Of a stretch of 5,399 nucleotides of DNA, positions 4,778 to 5,399 are shown in pieces. The DNA comes from Chloroflexota bacterium. GTDB taxonomy: Bacteria; Chloroflexota; Anaerolineae; Aggregatilineales; UBA3940. The notes under the pieces are model-generated. The model had not been told where the DNA came from. It did not search any database and saw only the letters and a list, made by a program, of their open reading frames with translations. Both the position numbers and the translations under genes were made by a program. Numbering within the stretch: the first letter of the stretch is position 1; every line of letters starts with the position of its first letter. The DNA lies in contig JAHEME010000252.1 of the NCBI GenBank assembly GCA_024643825.1, positions 1-5,399 on the forward strand, written 5' to 3'.

Positions 4778-5399
4778 CGAATCTGCCAGAAGGTCTCACC
4801 GAGCAGGATGTAGCTGGCTTCTGTGCGAGGGCATTTCCAGACAGGCACAACCGTCGAATTGGGGCCATGAAGCGGTTGAGCAGTCGTCAGCATGAAGTTG
4901 TCGCCTTCCGGCTACGCTGGAACACCACATCGGGGGATTATGATGAATCGTTGGTGGCCCGGCGATATGTGAGCACACTGAGTTGGTGGCGGCCTGATGA
5001 CATGGGCAAAGCGCAGCGGGAGGCTACTGTTTCTAGCTGGCTGTATGAACAGGGCTTCCCCGCTCCCGAAGTGTATCTGCGAGAGTTCAGTCCGATAGGC
5101 GATGTCGTCCTATTCTCGCGTATCCCTGGGGAAGATTGGGCCGCTTCCGGGCGGTCGTTCCGCGATGTGGTGCGCCCTCACGTCGATCAGTTCGCAAAGT
5201 TGCTGGCATCACTGCATAGCGTTCAGCCAACCGAAAACATCCTGAGTGTGATCCCCCGCGTTACGTTGATCAGCGCGCTGGCAAATTTAACCGCCCTTGC
5301 AATTCAAATCGGAGAGCCTTCGCTGCGGCAGGCAGTAGATCGAGCCATGACACACGCTTATATGGTGGATGAGGCTGATCCGGTGCTGTTGCATGGCGA
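4774..5399 (+). CDS. Aminoglycoside phosphotransferase (APH)-fold kinase, 3' partial
   Basis: An ATP-dependent small-molecule kinase of the APH/choline-kinase fold, truncated by the right edge after 208 complete codons. Starting at TTG 4774 it reads MTNLPEGLTEQDVAGFC. Visible landmarks are SLVARRY (59-65), where the family has its nucleotide-contacting strand; EATVSSWLYEQGFPAPEVY (83-101), the typical conserved helix and 'GxPxPxv' turn; VLFSRIPGED (112-121), the hinge; FAKLLASLH (140-148), the conserved 'lgxlLaxLH' helix; and VLLHG (204-208) followed by GA at the edge, the start of the Brenner HGD catalytic motif. The HxxxxN and metal-binding DxD lie beyond the window. The TTG overlaps the preceding TGA as TTGA, with AAGGGAG (4757-4763) 10 nt upstream, indicating translational coupling with the oxidase. 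The substrate is unknown: antibiotic resistance should not be assumed, since most members phosphorylate metabolites such as choline, sugars or hydroxyacyl compounds. Confidence 0.88.
   Translation, partial: MTNLPEGLTEQDVAGFCARAFPDRHNRRIGAMKRLSSRQHEVVAFRLRWNTTSGDYDESLVARRYVSTLSWWRPDDMGKAQREATVSSWLYEQGFPAPEVYLREFSPIGDVVLFSRIPGEDWAASGRSFRDVVRPHVDQFAKLLASLHSVQPTENILSVIPRVTLISALANLTALAIQIGEPSLRQAVDRAMTHAYMVDEADPVLLHG

Noticed and set aside
4774..5399. Antibiotic resistance gene
   Set aside because: The fold is APH-like, but the family is dominated by metabolic kinases, and coupling to an oxidase argues for metabolism; the resistance-type substrate loop is beyond the window.

Overview
The window looks like ordinary bacterial chromosome: GC-rich, densely coding, with short spacers and no rRNA, tRNA, mobile element, phage gene or CRISPR array. 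Gene content fits a Chloroflexota-like or other GC-rich bacterium: a ChoD-type GMC oxidoreductase, a HEAT-repeat protein next to a Rossmann enzyme and dtd, and a polytopic membrane protein with a proline-rich tail. That placement is an inference from gene style and is weak.

Layout: (1) 2-1003, plus strand, an integral membrane protein with about ten helices and a proline-rich cytosolic-looking tail; its 5' end is outside the window. (2) 1013-2891, minus strand, a compact three-gene operon read as HEAT-repeat protein, then spermidine-synthase/methyltransferase-like Rossmann protein, then D-aminoacyl-tRNA deacylase (dtd). Spacers are 20 and 14 nt. Its 3' end converges on the membrane protein with a 9-nt gap. 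(3) 2892-3079, a 188-nt divergent control region holding a palindromic ATTATAAT that gives a TATAAT hexamer on both strands. (4) 3080-4777, plus strand, a FAD-dependent GMC oxidoreductase closely resembling mycobacterial ChoD. (5) 4774-5399, plus strand, an aminoglycoside-phosphotransferase-fold kinase whose TTG start overlaps the GMC stop codon and which is cut by the window edge one codon into its catalytic HGD motif.

Two functional units can be read. The minus-strand operon combines a translation quality-control enzyme (dtd) with a scaffold-like HEAT protein and a SAM-fold enzyme of unknown substrate. The plus-strand unit couples an alcohol/sterol oxidase-like flavoenzyme to a small-molecule kinase, suggesting consecutive modification of a hydroxylated compound, possibly a lipid; the substrate cannot be read from sequence. 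I see no evidence of a wholly new system. The most interesting points are the symmetric divergent promoter, the overlapping oxidase-kinase pair and the four-cysteine motif in the oxidase.
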